A DNA stretch of 64,000 nt, taken from NCBI RefSeq assembly GCF_900104395.1, contig NZ_FMXX01000004.1, one strand, 5' to 3'. The stretch comes from Fusobacterium_C necrophorum. GTDB lineage: Bacteria > Fusobacteriota > Fusobacteriia > Fusobacteriales > Fusobacteriaceae. The notes beneath the pieces were generated by a model. It made no database searches. It was not told the DNA's origin and saw only the letters and a program-made list of their open reading frames with translations. Shown one piece after another: positions 40,975 through 50,078 of the stretch. Each line of letters opens with the position of its first letter. The first letter of the stretch is position 1. The translations under genes were made by a program, and so were the position numbers.

Positions 40975-43237
40975 AGAAAAATCGTTACATCAAGAAATAC
41001 AGTCCTTACAACCTCAAACTCAAGATAAATCTGAAACAGAATATTTTAAAAATCAGAATGAAACCTTACTGAAAGAGGAAATGTCAGCTGAGAAACTGCC
41101 TTTATCTGAAAAGAAGCAATCAAATAATTCGTATAGAGGATATAGGAACAATAACTCAGATAAAAATACATCTTCTTATAGCCTGTCGGATACGGGAAAT
41201 ATAAATCAAAATGGGTCTTCCTTTCAAGCCGAAAACCGTAGAAAAAAGATGCAAAAGCAGATTAATAAATTTCAAAAGGAAGAAAAGGAAGTTTATGATC
41301 CATTATCGAAAGATATGGATAACGATGGAGTAATAGACAGGTATGATGTGGATTTTAGGGATAGCAAAGCATCCTATCGAACTCTTGAAGATGATGAAAA
41401 GTATGATAACTGGCAAAATGGTAAGGAAAAAAATCATGATGAATATGTAAGAAATCCAAAATCCAAGAATAAGAAATATAAACAGTATGCCAAAGAAAGA
41501 TTTTTCAATGAAAGTTCAAAAGTAGAAAAACAGAATAAATATACCAGGAGCAACTTTGATGATAAGGAGTTCACAAGGAATAAGGATACGAAAAATAATT
41601 TATTTGAGGACGTAAATAATAAAAGAAAAACTACCGATAAAAATTCATCACAAAAAAGAAAAGGAAAATTTGAAAATAAGGAAAAGAAAATATCTAAGTT
41701 ACAGCAGAAAAAGCAAAGACAAGAGCAGAAACTGAAAAATAAGGGAATTGACGGGAAAAGTCAAAGTGCTAAAAGTGCAGTAATAGCAACGGGCATGGCA
41801 AAGAGGTATTTGGAAAGTGGAAAAGAGGATAATGCCGGAGTTGATGCTGCATATAAGGTTAGCGATCAAGTCGAAAATATTTCAAGGAAAATATATTATC
41901 ATGGAAAAAAGAAAAATTTAAAAAGGCAAAAAAAGATAACAAAATTAGGTAAAAGCATTGATAAACAGGAGAAGAAACTCTTTTTTCAAAAGAATATGGA
42001 AGAGATGAAAAAAAGCGTGGATTACCAAAATACCTCAAGGCTCAGACAGTTTTTTAAGAGAAGGCAATATAAAAAGCAGATTCAAAAGAAGTATAAATAC
42101 AATGTAAAAAACAGAATAAAAAAATCCTTTACAGAAGGAAGTAAACGATTTGGCGAATTTGTAAAATCAAGAGGCAAAAAAGCAGTATTCCTATTACTTT
42201 TAGCGGTAGGAATATTTTTTATGCTCTTTCAGGCAGGAAGTATGATGATGAATATGGGAACGGGGATGGTAAGTAATACTGTTTCAACCACCTACTTATC
42301 ATCAGAAGACACTCTAAAAGAGGTCAATCAGGAGTTTTCATCTTTAGAACAGGCTTTGCAAGAAGAAATGGACAGTGTGGAGGAAAATCATCCGGGTTAT
42401 GATGAATATATTGTAAAAGGCAAAGAAAAAATCGGTCATAATGTCCATGAGCTCTTGTCTTATATCACATCACGATATGGTGTTGTAGAGAATGTGTCTG
42501 AGGTAGAAAGTGAACTTCAAAGTCTGTTTCAAAACATGTATACCTTAACCTATAAGGAAGAGATCGAAATCAGATATAAAACCGTTACATCCAGTTATAC
42601 GGATGCTGACGGCAATGAACATACTGAAAGTCATGAAGAGCCGTATGAGTATAAGAAACTCATTGTAACCTTAGAAAAAAGAGAGATGGACTCTATTATC
42701 AGAGAGGTATTTCAGTCTTATCCTGATAATTTATCCCATTATGAAATTTTACTTGCAAGTAAAGGAAATATGGAGCTGATTTTTGGAAGTGGTAGCGATG
42801 ATTTTTCCGAGATTATAAACAATCCTGATTTTTCCAATCCGGGACTTGAATTTAATGAGGAAAGTGTAAAGAGAATTGTTCATGAGGCGGAAAAACATAT
42901 TGGAAAAAGATATGTTTTCGGGGCAAATGGACCGAATAACTTTGACTGTTCTTCTTTTGTCTGCTGGACCTATACCCATTCGGGAATAAAGAATATGCCA
43001 AGAACGACAGCATGGGGCATATATAAAGATTACTGTAATCCCGTTTCACCAAGCGAAGCAAAGGCGGGAGATATTATCTTTTTTAAAGGAACATATAATT
43101 CAGGCTCGCCAATAAGTCATGTCGGTATCTATGTCGGAGGAGGTTATATGATTCATGCCGGAGATCCGATTCAGTATGCAAGGATAGATACACCTTATTG
43201 GAAAGGGCATTTTTACGGCTTTGGCAGACCAAAATAG
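40940..43237 (+). CDS. Membrane-anchored NlpC/P60 cell-wall hydrolase of the conjugation system
   Basis: The 765-residue protein has four parts. A disordered basic N-terminus (about 1-115) is followed by a short EF-hand-like motif (about 118-143) and a Lys-rich coiled region (about 150-400). A membrane helix (about 414-436, AVFLLLLAVGIFFMLFQAGS) leads to an outside part ending in an NlpC/P60 peptidase (about 640-765; Cys in NNFDCSSFVCW, His in ISHVGIYVGGG). It would cut peptidoglycan so the channel can cross it, the VirB1-like role. The EF-hand-like motif is shared with the C-terminus of the giant protein at 51351. Confidence 0.88.
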   Translation: MKNKNKRYKKNREKSLHQEIQSLQPQTQDKSETEYFKNQNETLLKEEMSAEKLPLSEKKQSNNSYRGYRNNNSDKNTSSYSLSDTGNINQNGSSFQAENRRKKMQKQINKFQKEEKEVYDPLSKDMDNDGVIDRYDVDFRDSKASYRTLEDDEKYDNWQNGKEKNHDEYVRNPKSKNKKYKQYAKERFFNESSKVEKQNKYTRSNFDDKEFTRNKDTKNNLFEDVNNKRKTTDKNSSQKRKGKFENKEKKISKLQQKKQRQEQKLKNKGIDGKSQSAKSAVIATGMAKRYLESGKEDNAGVDAAYKVSDQVENISRKIYYHGKKKNLKRQKKITKLGKSIDKQEKKLFFQKNMEEMKKSVDYQNTSRLRQFFKRRQYKKQIQKKYKYNVKNRIKKSFTEGSKRFGEFVKSRGKKAVFLLLLAVGIFFMLFQAGSMMMNMGTGMVSNTVSTTYLSSEDTLKEVNQEFSSLEQALQEEMDSVEENHPGYDEYIVKGKEKIGHNVHELLSYITSRYGVVENVSEVESELQSLFQNMYTLTYKEEIEIRYKTVTSSYTDADGNEHTESHEEPYEYKKLIVTLEKREMDSIIREVFQSYPDNLSHYEILLASKGNMELIFGSGSDDFSEIINNPDFSNPGLEFNEESVKRIVHEAEKHIGKRYVFGANGPNNFDCSSFVCWTYTHSGIKNMPRTTAWGIYKDYCNPVSPSEAKAGDIIFFKGTYNSGSPISHVGIYVGGGYMIHAGDPIQYARIDTPYWKGHFYGFGRPK
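41291..41367 (+). repeat. EF-hand-like motif in the NlpC/P60 protein
   Basis: Encodes VYDPLSKDMDNDGVIDRYD followed by VDFRDSK. The loop DMDNDGVIDRYD has Asp at positions 1, 3, 5, 9 and 12 and Gly at 6, as in calcium-binding EF-hand loops. A near copy lies at 63124-63200. Confidence 0.7.
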
Positions 43238-43248
43238 GAGGTGGAAAT

Positions 43249-43539
43249 TTGAATAAAAAATACAGGAAAAATATAGAGAAACAAAAAGATATTCAGGGAA
43301 AAATAGAAGAATTAAAGTTAAAACAGGAGATGTTAAAAGAAGAACAGGTGGAAATGGAAAATATTGAGGTTTTAAAAGAATACCGAAGTATTGATATTTC
43401 CATAGATGAGTTTTTAGAAATGATGAGAAATTATAAAAAAGAGGAAAAAGAAGAAAAAAGGAAGTTACAGGAAATGACATATACAAAAAATTATAATAAT
43501 ATGGAGGGAAATCATGAAAATCAAATGGAAGAAGAATAA
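43249..43539 (+). CDS. DUF4315-family small coiled-coil protein
   Basis: The 96-residue helical protein starts at a TTG eight bases after AGGAGG (43236-43241). Residues QKDIQGKIEELKLKQEMLKE and YRSIDISIDEFLEMMRNYKK are typical of DUF4315, which sits between NlpC/P60 and DUF4366 genes in many Firmicutes ICEs. The longer open frame upstream would start inside the hydrolase gene and lacks a ribosome site. Confidence 0.8.
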   Translation: MNKKYRKNIEKQKDIQGKIEELKLKQEMLKEEQVEMENIEVLKEYRSIDISIDEFLEMMRNYKKEEKEEKRKLQEMTYTKNYNNMEGNHENQMEEE

Positions 43540-45130
43540 AAAAATGGCGATAACATTGTCCGGAGTAATCTTTTTACTAATAGCTCTACTTGGAACAATG
43601 CTTTTCAATCACCAGATTGTTTTTGCACAAGGAATTTTAATACCGACACTGATCAGTCCCACAGAAGTTCTAACTCAAACTAAAGTGGAAGTTAAGATAA
43701 AATATATATTTAAGGATGAGAGTGTATATAAGGAAGAAATAATTGAAGCAGAAACCGGGCAAGTTCTTGACAGTGGAGACTTACCAATGTTAGAGGATAA
43801 TATGAAATTTATTGACGAATTTTTGTTCTATAAAGTAAAGGGAGACGGTACAGATGAGATTATCCGTAAAGTAGAAAAAATTACAGTTAAGGATAAAGAG
43901 ACTCAGACAGAAGAGGAAAAGCCAAAACAGGACGAAAGCACTCAGACGGAAGATAAAAAAACAGAAGATAAGGGAACACAGACAGAGCTTTCTAAGGACG
44001 ATATTTTCAAAATGGAAAAAGAGGCCAAAGAGCTTCAGGATAAACTTGATAAGTTAAATGGTGAAATCAGGGATAAAGACAAACTAAGCGATAAACAGAA
44101 AGAAAAAATCAAAGACCTTGAAGCTGAGATTGAAAGTCTGAAAGAAAAAATGAAGAAAGATAAGGGAAATAAAGACTTATCAGAAGATATGAAAAAGGAA
44201 ATAGATAAGCTGACGGAAAAGGTGAAAGAGCTTGAGAAAAAGGCAACTGAAACAAACAAAGCTCCTGTAACATCACAGTCAGTTACACCGATTAGTCCTA
44301 TTTCAGGGATTAAGACAAGCTCAGGTATTTCTTCTCAAACACCACAGAGTTCCGGTAAAGGTTCATCTGATGCAGTAAGCTCCGGCAATACTACAAAAGA
44401 TACAAGCAAAACAGAAGTAAAGGAGAAAGAAAAGGAAGTTCGCTATCCCAATAAGCTGACACCGAAAGCTCCTGCTAATAACAGTAGTCAGGATTCATCA
44501 ATGGACGGTGCAAGTAGCAATGTAAATACCAATAAGGGTGTGGCTTCAGCTCCGTCAAAGGCAAGGGCAAGTGTCGTGGAAAATAAGGATAATGCAAATC
44601 AAGATTATCCGATTCATCATAATGATGATAAAGACAAAAAGGAAACAGACAAATATTCAGCAGATGCAAGACAATTTATTACTTTCCAGACAAAATCCGG
44701 CAAGACATTTCATTTAATCATCAATCACGATGAGCAAAGTGAAAATGTAATGCTTTTAACTGAAGTATCTGAAGATGATCTTCTCAATATGGTAGAGAAA
44801 AAGGAAAAGCCAAAAGAAGAAGTCAAAAAAATAGAAGAAACGGTATCGGAAAGTGAAGTAAAAAAAGAAGAGCCGAAAAAGGAAGAAAATAAAGGTAACG
44901 GTTCTTATATTTTTTTAGGAATCATCGTTCTTGCAGTAGTTGGAGCAGGATATTACTTTAAAATCTACAAGAAAAAGCAGGAAGATGATTATGAGGAAGA
45001 TGAAGAAGAATATGACGAATTTGAAGATGAGTATGAAAAAGAGGATGATGCAGAAGATTTGGAAGAAAAAGAACAGCAAAATATAGATGATATGGCAATC
45101 GACTCTTATGAGGAAGAAGATGAGGAATAA
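43514..45130 (+). CDS. DUF4366-family surface protein with C-terminal membrane anchor
   Basis: The 538-residue protein has a signal-like N-terminal helix (about 11-37) and a conserved N-terminal domain (about 38-125). Low-complexity coiled coil (about 160-250, KEKMKKDKGNKDLSEDMK) and Ser/Thr/Pro-rich linker follow. A conserved block FITFQTKSGKTFHLIINHDE (about 388-407) precedes a membrane helix (about 462-483, YIFLGIIVLAVVGAGYYF) and a very acidic cytosolic tail. This matches DUF4366 conjugation proteins. Its job is unknown; exposure between membrane and wall is inferred. Confidence 0.83.
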   Translation: MKIKWKKNKKMAITLSGVIFLLIALLGTMLFNHQIVFAQGILIPTLISPTEVLTQTKVEVKIKYIFKDESVYKEEIIEAETGQVLDSGDLPMLEDNMKFIDEFLFYKVKGDGTDEIIRKVEKITVKDKETQTEEEKPKQDESTQTEDKKTEDKGTQTELSKDDIFKMEKEAKELQDKLDKLNGEIRDKDKLSDKQKEKIKDLEAEIESLKEKMKKDKGNKDLSEDMKKEIDKLTEKVKELEKKATETNKAPVTSQSVTPISPISGIKTSSGISSQTPQSSGKGSSDAVSSGNTTKDTSKTEVKEKEKEVRYPNKLTPKAPANNSSQDSSMDGASSNVNTNKGVASAPSKARASVVENKDNANQDYPIHHNDDKDKKETDKYSADARQFITFQTKSGKTFHLIINHDEQSENVMLLTEVSEDDLLNMVEKKEKPKEEVKKIEETVSESEVKKEEPKKEENKGNGSYIFLGIIVLAVVGAGYYFKIYKKKQEDDYEEDEEEYDEFEDEYEKEDDAEDLEEKEQQNIDDMAIDSYEEEDEE

Positions 45131-45160
45131 AGTTATAAAGAGAGAAATGTAAATCTTGAT

Positions 45161-45207
45161 GTTGTAATTGTGCTTACTATTTGGTATAATGTAAGCACAG
45201 TTGCAAC
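45161..45207 (+). promoter_or_regulatory. Promoter and palindromic operator of the abiE operon
   Basis: TTGTAA (45162-45167), 17 bases, TATAAT (45185-45190). A 17-base inverted repeat flanks the -10: GTTGTAATTGTGCTTAC (45161-45177) and GTAAGCACAGTTGCAAC (45191-45207), two mismatches, 13 bases apart. AbiEi proteins are known to repress their own promoter by binding inverted repeats, so this is a natural AbiEi site. Confidence 0.75.
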
Positions 45208-45221
45208 AGGAGATGGATACT

Positions 45222-45815
45222 ATGGATTATATAAAAAAGATAAAAAAAAAATTGAGTAAAACGGGTGGAGTTATAACAAGTAAGGAACTTAAAAACTCTA
45301 ACATTCCTACAATATATCTCACACGAATGGTGGAAAAAGGTGAACTGATTCGTGCGGATAGAGGAATCTATATAGATTCAAACGGAGATTATGACGAGTA
45401 TTATTTTTTTCATAATAGATGTAAGGTTGCTGTTTTTTCTTATGTATCCGCTCTTTATCTTCAGGGGTTTACAGACATAATCCCGAATGAAATGGAAGTT
45501 ACAGTATATAAAGGATACAATACTCATCGTATAAGTGGAAGTGTAAGAATTCATTATGTAACAAAAGAAATTTATGATTTGGGTATGACAGAATGCCAAA
45601 CAATGTTTGGGAATACAGTAAAAGTTTATGACTTGGAGAGAATAATTTGCGATTTTATTAAAAATAGAAGTGAAATAGAAACAGAACTGCTTTCTAAAAC
45701 GATTAACAAGTATGTCCGTTATGAAAATAAGGATTTGAATAAACTATATGAGTATTCTAAAAAAATGAATATATATGAAAAAGTAAAAGAAATTTTGGAG
45801 GTTGTTTATGAATAA
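45222..45815 (+). CDS. abiEi: AbiEi antitoxin/transcriptional repressor
   Basis: The 197-residue protein has an N-terminal winged helix (about 8-50, KTGGVITSKELKNSNIPTIY, RMVEKGELIRADRGIYI) and a C-terminal domain with VTVYKGYNTHRISGSVRIHY and VYDLERIICDFIK, as in AbiEi antitoxins of type IV toxin-antitoxin systems. Two upstream in-frame starts exist; AGGAG nine bases before the ATG at 45222 favours that one. It overlaps abiEii by eight bases. Confidence 0.88.
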   Translation: MDYIKKIKKKLSKTGGVITSKELKNSNIPTIYLTRMVEKGELIRADRGIYIDSNGDYDEYYFFHNRCKVAVFSYVSALYLQGFTDIIPNEMEVTVYKGYNTHRISGSVRIHYVTKEIYDLGMTECQTMFGNTVKVYDLERIICDFIKNRSEIETELLSKTINKYVRYENKDLNKLYEYSKKMNIYEKVKEILEVVYE

Positions 45816-46641
45816 AGATAAGCTAAGAGCGATATGTCAAAAACTGTCGAAAGAAACAGGACTTAGCTTTAATGCTGTGCAAACACACTATTTTTTAGAA
45901 AGCATTTTAGAGAAAATAGCAAGTAGTGACGAGAGTGAAAACTTTATTTTTAAAGGTGGTTTTTTACTCGCAAATGTAATTGGAATAAGGCAGAGAAACA
46001 CAGTAGATATTGATTTTTTGATAAGAAGATTTTCACTTACTGAAGAAAACATCAAGCAAAGATTTGAAAAAATTCTTCAAAGCGGAAACGATAATGGAAT
46101 TACTTATGAGATTCAAAAAATTGAAGAAATCCGTAAAGAAGATGAATATGGAGGATTTAGAATTACAGTTCTTTGCAGACTTGAAAATATCAGGCAGATT
46201 ATTCCACTCGATATAGCAACAGGCGATCCAATTACACCAAGTGAAATATCCTATGAATATAAAAGTATTTTTAGTGATAAGTTTTTTGAAATTTGTGCAT
46301 ATAATATAGAAACAATGCTTGCTGAGAAGATTCAGACAGTATATAAAAGAGGGGCATTTAACAGCAGAAGTAAGGATTTTTATGATATTTACATTCTATA
46401 TCATTTGAAGAAAGAGGAAATAGACTTTGAGCATTTAAAGGAAGCTTGTAAAAATACATTTAAGCATAGAAGCACAGGTTTTAATATAGATAGTATTCTT
46501 GATGTATTAGTCGACTTAAAAATGGAAAAAGACCTCAAAACAAGGTGGAGTAGCTATCAAAAAAGATTTAGTTATGCAGGAGAAATAAATTTTGATGCTG
46601 TAATAGATATTATGATAGAATTAGTGAAAAACATAAGATAA
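45808..46641 (+). CDS. abiEii: AbiEii toxin, nucleotidyltransferase
   Basis: The 277-residue nucleotidyltransferase-fold toxin has the catalytic region FKGGFLLANVIGIRQRNTVD followed by IDFLIRR (about 49-76) and ETMLAEKIQTVYKRGAFNSR with KDFYDIYIL (about 170-200). It gives phage abortive infection in characterised systems and is held in check by AbiEi. The start at 45808 has GGAGG six bases upstream. Confidence 0.88.
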   Translation: MNKDKLRAICQKLSKETGLSFNAVQTHYFLESILEKIASSDESENFIFKGGFLLANVIGIRQRNTVDIDFLIRRFSLTEENIKQRFEKILQSGNDNGITYEIQKIEEIRKEDEYGGFRITVLCRLENIRQIIPLDIATGDPITPSEISYEYKSIFSDKFFEICAYNIETMLAEKIQTVYKRGAFNSRSKDFYDIYILYHLKKEEIDFEHLKEACKNTFKHRSTGFNIDSILDVLVDLKMEKDLKTRWSSYQKRFSYAGEINFDAVIDIMIELVKNIR

Positions 46642-46647
46642 ATTTGA

Positions 46648-46933
46648 TGGGAAGATGAAAATACAGAAAGTGCTTTTTTTACGATTTTGAAAAATCTAAA
46701 CTATGATGCAAAAAATGTCGGTCAAAATGTCGGTCAAAAATTAAAACCTGATGATAGACGAAAACATATTATTGAAATTATTGAGGGAAATTCAAAAATT
46801 ACTGCCCTTGATTTATCAAAAATACTCTATGTTTCAGAACGAACAATAGAGAGATTTGAAGAAATTGACTGATGAAAAAGTAATTGAATATACCGGTAGT
46901 GCGAAAGATGGCTATTGGAGAGTAAAGAAATAA
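46648..46933 (+). pseudogene. C-terminal remnant of an ATP-binding transcriptional regulator, frameshifted
   Basis: The fragment reads ESAFFTILKNLNYDAKNVGQ, NVGQKL and then an HTH, ITALDLSKILYVSERTIER. It then stops early with FEEID. Two missing bases in a GA repeat near 46850 would restore DLKKLTDEKVIEYTGSAKDG and YWRVKK to the stop at 46933. This is the C-terminus of the AlbA_2/Schlafen-type regulator family. The N-terminal part is absent. The sequence 46934-46989 shows nothing. Confidence 0.65.
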
Positions 46934-46989
46934 AGAATAATAAATATAAAATTTTCTTAAATATGATGTAGCATTTAAGAGAAAACTGT

Positions 46990-47020
46990 GAGCGAGAGAA
47001 AAATCTTTCGCTCTTTTTTT
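46990..47020 (+). terminator. Terminator before topB
   Basis: GAGCGAGAGA (46990-46999) pairs with TCTTTCGCTC (47004-47013) with one mismatch, then seven T. It lies 20 bases before the topoisomerase start, whose ribosome site AGGAGG follows. Confidence 0.75.
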
Positions 47021-47039
47021 ATGAAAAAAGGAGGAATTT

Positions 47040-48752
47040 ATGCGAACTTTGGTAATAAGTGAAAAACCGAGTGTGGCAATAAGCATATCAAAGGTGCTTG
47101 GAGCAACGAAAAAGAAAGATGGATATTATGAGGGGAACGGATATATAGTTTCTTGGTGCATTGGACATTTGATTCAGATGTCCAATCCTGAAAGATATGA
47201 TGAAAAGTATGCAAAGTGGAATATAGAAGATTTACCGATTATTCCAAAGGACTATAAGTATGAAGTAGCAAAGGCAACCAAGAAGCAGTTTAACATCCTT
47301 AAAAAGCTGATGAATGATAAGGATGTAGAATTTGTAATCAATGTTTGCGATGCAGGACGTGAGGGAGAAAGTATTTTTAGACTGGTATATAGTGAGGCTC
47401 ATTGTAAAAAGAAAATGAAACGTTTTTGGATTTCATCTATGGAAGACAGTGCCATTAAAGAGGGATTTGATAATCTAAAAGAAGGAAAGGACTATGATAA
47501 TCTCTTTGAATCGGCACAGGCAAGAGCGATAGCAGATTGGCTTGTCGGAATGAATTTGAGCAGACTTTATTCTTGCCTTTACAAGCAGAATTACTCTGTT
47601 GGCAGAGTGCAGACACCGACTCTTGCCATGATTGTAAAACGAGATGACGAGATAGCAAATTTCAAGAAAGAGAAATACTATACCGTAGAGCTATCTATGG
47701 ACGGTTTTATACTTTCCACAGACGGAATTGATGATGAAATAGCAGCTGAGCAGCTCTTAAATTTAGTAGGCGATAGGATTGAAATTACCGATGTCATTCA
47801 GAAAGAAAAAATCACAAAGCCCGACTTACCCTATGACTTAACTACGCTCCAAAGAGAGTGTAATAAGTATTTTGGATATAGTGCAAAGCAAACCCTTGAT
47901 TATGCTCAAAGTCTGTATGAGAAAAAACTTATTACTTATCCGAGAACGGACAGCAGATACCTTACAACAGATATGATTACAAGTATGATAAACAACATAT
48001 TGGGACAAAATGACTTTGATACACAGCGTATTAAGGTCATTTTTAATTCAAGCAAGGTAACGGATCATCATGCTATTATACCGACAGTAAGTTCAATGAG
48101 TGAAGATTTATCGAGTATTCCAGAGAGTGAAGCAAAAGTGTATAGGCTTATTTTTAATAAGCTACACGCAAGTGTAGGTTATCCTTTAATCGAGAATACT
48201 ACTAAGATTGTAGCAATTTTTGACGGCTTTGAATTTACAAGTTCAGGAAAAGTCATTATAGATGAAGGCTTTACAAAATATCTTAAAGAATACAAATCCA
48301 AGAAGAATGAGGATATGGAGCTTCCTGATGTAAGTATTGGAGATGTTTTAAGCATTGAAAATAAAGAGATTAAAGAAAAATATACTAAGCCTCCAAAACA
48401 CTTTACAGAAAACACCCTATTAAAAAGCATGGAATTGGCAGGAAATAAAGCACTTGAAAAAAGGGTAGAGGTCGAACGAAAAGGACTTGGCACACCGGCA
48501 ACTCGTGCAGGGATTATAGAAAATCTAATTTACAAAGGCTTTATTCAAAGAGATAAGAAAAATTTGATTGCAACGCATAAAGGAATCAGCCTTGTAACGA
48601 TAGTAGCTGATAGATTTAAATCAGCAGAAACTACCGCACAGTGGGAAATGCAGCTGTCGGAGATTGCACAGGGAAAGTCTTCAAAGGAAGAATTTTTAAA
48701 AACAATAGAGCATGAGATAAAAAATGAATTATCCCGATATAAAAAGGAGTAG
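47040..48752 (+). CDS. DNA topoisomerase III (TopB-like)
   Basis: The 570-residue type IA topoisomerase has the Toprim region LVISEKPSVAISISKVLGAT (about 4-23) with NVCDAGREGESIFRL (about 101-115). The catalytic Tyr lies in ITYPRTDSRYL (about 298-308). ERKGLGTPATRAGIIENLI is typical of TopB. It is shorter than chromosomal enzymes and lacks C-terminal zinc fingers, like other ICE copies. It probably helps DNA processing during transfer. Its last codons hold the ribosome site of the next gene. Confidence 0.93.
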   Translation: MRTLVISEKPSVAISISKVLGATKKKDGYYEGNGYIVSWCIGHLIQMSNPERYDEKYAKWNIEDLPIIPKDYKYEVAKATKKQFNILKKLMNDKDVEFVINVCDAGREGESIFRLVYSEAHCKKKMKRFWISSMEDSAIKEGFDNLKEGKDYDNLFESAQARAIADWLVGMNLSRLYSCLYKQNYSVGRVQTPTLAMIVKRDDEIANFKKEKYYTVELSMDGFILSTDGIDDEIAAEQLLNLVGDRIEITDVIQKEKITKPDLPYDLTTLQRECNKYFGYSAKQTLDYAQSLYEKKLITYPRTDSRYLTTDMITSMINNILGQNDFDTQRIKVIFNSSKVTDHHAIIPTVSSMSEDLSSIPESEAKVYRLIFNKLHASVGYPLIENTTKIVAIFDGFEFTSSGKVIIDEGFTKYLKEYKSKKNEDMELPDVSIGDVLSIENKEIKEKYTKPPKHFTENTLLKSMELAGNKALEKRVEVERKGLGTPATRAGIIENLIYKGFIQRDKKNLIATHKGISLVTIVADRFKSAETTAQWEMQLSEIAQGKSSKEEFLKTIEHEIKNELSRYKKE

Positions 48753-48863
48753 CCTATGTTTGATACGCTAATAAAATTCAGTAAAGACAGAGAGAAATTG
48801 GATTTTTATGCTACCGATAAAAGGGCAATTCATGAACTTTTAAAAAGAGAACAGTTTAAATCT

Positions 48864-48867
48864 TTAG
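48864..48867 (+). repeat. Target-site duplication TTAG, left copy
   Basis: TTAG directly before the IS, repeated at 50104-50107 after it. It fits the YTAR target of IS5-group elements. Confidence 0.8.
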
Positions 48868-48996
48868 GGAAATACCGCACAAAAAGAGCTAATAGTTCCC
48901 TATAAGGAACAAAACTATGATAAAATAAAAGATATAAAACAGAATCAAACCCAGTAATTAGAAACCATACTGCATAATAGAGAACGAGGGAGAGCC

Positions 48997-49974
48997 ATGA
49001 ACAAACAACTAAATCTATCCATTCTTACAGACGAACTTCTAAGTGTCAAAACAAAGAAAAAAGAATTTCTCAAGCAAATCGATCAAATCATCCCTTGGGA
49101 AGAATGGATAGAACTCATTAAACCCTTCTATTACAAAGCAGAACGTGGAAACAAACCCTACGAAATAGAATTGATGCTACGACTCTATATCCTACAGAAC
49201 CTGTATAACCTCTCGGACATGGCAACCGTTGCGGAAGTCATCGACAGCAGATCCTTCTCGGAGTTTTGCTACATCACTTCCAGCAACCAAGTTCCTGATG
49301 GAGATACTCTAGGCAGATTCCGTCATCTTCTTGAGCAAAACAATCTACAGCAACAATTCTTTGGACAGGTAGTAGATCGTCTTCGTAACCAAGGACTCCT
49401 TCTCAAAAAAGGAACCATAGTAGACTCCACTATCATCTCCTCTCCCTCCTCCACAAAAAACCAAAGTAAACAAAGAGACAAGGAGGCACATCAAACAAAG
49501 AAAGGAAACAATTGGTACTTCGGATACAAAGCCCATATAGGGGTAGATGCTAAAAACGGTTTGGTACACAGCGTGAAAGTAAGTGCAGCGAACGTACACG
49601 ATGTAACGATGGTGCCGGAGTTATTAACAGGAGAAGAAAAAGAAGTCTATGGAGATAGCGGTTATTTGGGGGCAGAGCGACGGGAGGAAGCAAGAAAGAG
49701 AAACAAAAAAGGACAAAAGATCAACTACAAAATCAACAAGAGACGTTCACAGAGCAGGGAGAAGAGTGCGAGATCGAAAGGACAGATCAAACGAAGAGAG
49801 AGGGAGAAATCATCAATTCGATCCAAAGTAGAACATGTCTTTGGGATCATCAAAGCAAGGTTTGGCTATCGAAAGACGAGATATAAAGGACTTAAGAAAC
49901 AGGAGGCGAAGCTAAATATCCTGTGTAGCTTGGCGAATCTATTGATCGCACAGAGGCGGAGCCTGAGTGCTTAA
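48997..49974 (+). CDS. IS5-family transposase
   Basis: The 325-residue DDE transposase has an N-terminal DUF772-like region (about 30-110, YKAERGNKPYEIELMLRLYI, SRSFSEFCYI). The DDE catalytic core follows: Asp in GTIVDSTIISSPSS, Asp in VYGDSGYLGAERR, Glu in RSKVEHVFGIIKARFGYRK. All appear intact, so the IS may still move. GAGGGAG lies upstream of the ATG. Codon choice is less AT-biased than in neighbouring ICE genes, which suggests separate origin. Confidence 0.93.
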   Translation: MNKQLNLSILTDELLSVKTKKKEFLKQIDQIIPWEEWIELIKPFYYKAERGNKPYEIELMLRLYILQNLYNLSDMATVAEVIDSRSFSEFCYITSSNQVPDGDTLGRFRHLLEQNNLQQQFFGQVVDRLRNQGLLLKKGTIVDSTIISSPSSTKNQSKQRDKEAHQTKKGNNWYFGYKAHIGVDAKNGLVHSVKVSAANVHDVTMVPELLTGEEKEVYGDSGYLGAERREEARKRNKKGQKINYKINKRRSQSREKSARSKGQIKRREREKSSIRSKVEHVFGIIKARFGYRKTRYKGLKKQEAKLNILCSLANLLIAQRRSLSA

Positions 49975-50013
49975 TTTGTTGTGCCCGAAAAACGAAAAAT
50001 CGGGCACAACAAA
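49975..50013 (+). repeat. Perfect 14-bp hairpin near the right end of the IS
   Basis: TTTGTTGTGCCCGA (49975-49988) and its exact complement (50000-50013) enclose 11 bases. No T run follows on either strand. It is just after the transposase stop and may limit impinging transcription or stabilise the message. Confidence 0.7.
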
Positions 50014-50028
50014 GAGAAACATGGAGAT

Positions 50029-50078
50029 AATGGGGAATAAATATCAATTTTTTACCCTGTTATCCCCATTCTTTTTTT
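50029..50078 (+). terminator. Candidate terminator inside the right end of the IS
   Basis: AATGGGGA (50029-50036) pairs with TCCCCATT (50063-50070), followed by C and seven T. The loop is long (26 bases), so the call is weak. Confidence 0.4.

Noticed and set aside
43100..43486. 128-residue minus-strand frame
   Set aside because: Complement of the NlpC/P60 end and the DUF4315 gene, both recognisable; no ribosome site.
46687..46872. Intact 61-residue HTH gene
   Set aside because: The reading continues upstream without a start site and resumes in another frame downstream, so it is a broken tail of a larger gene.
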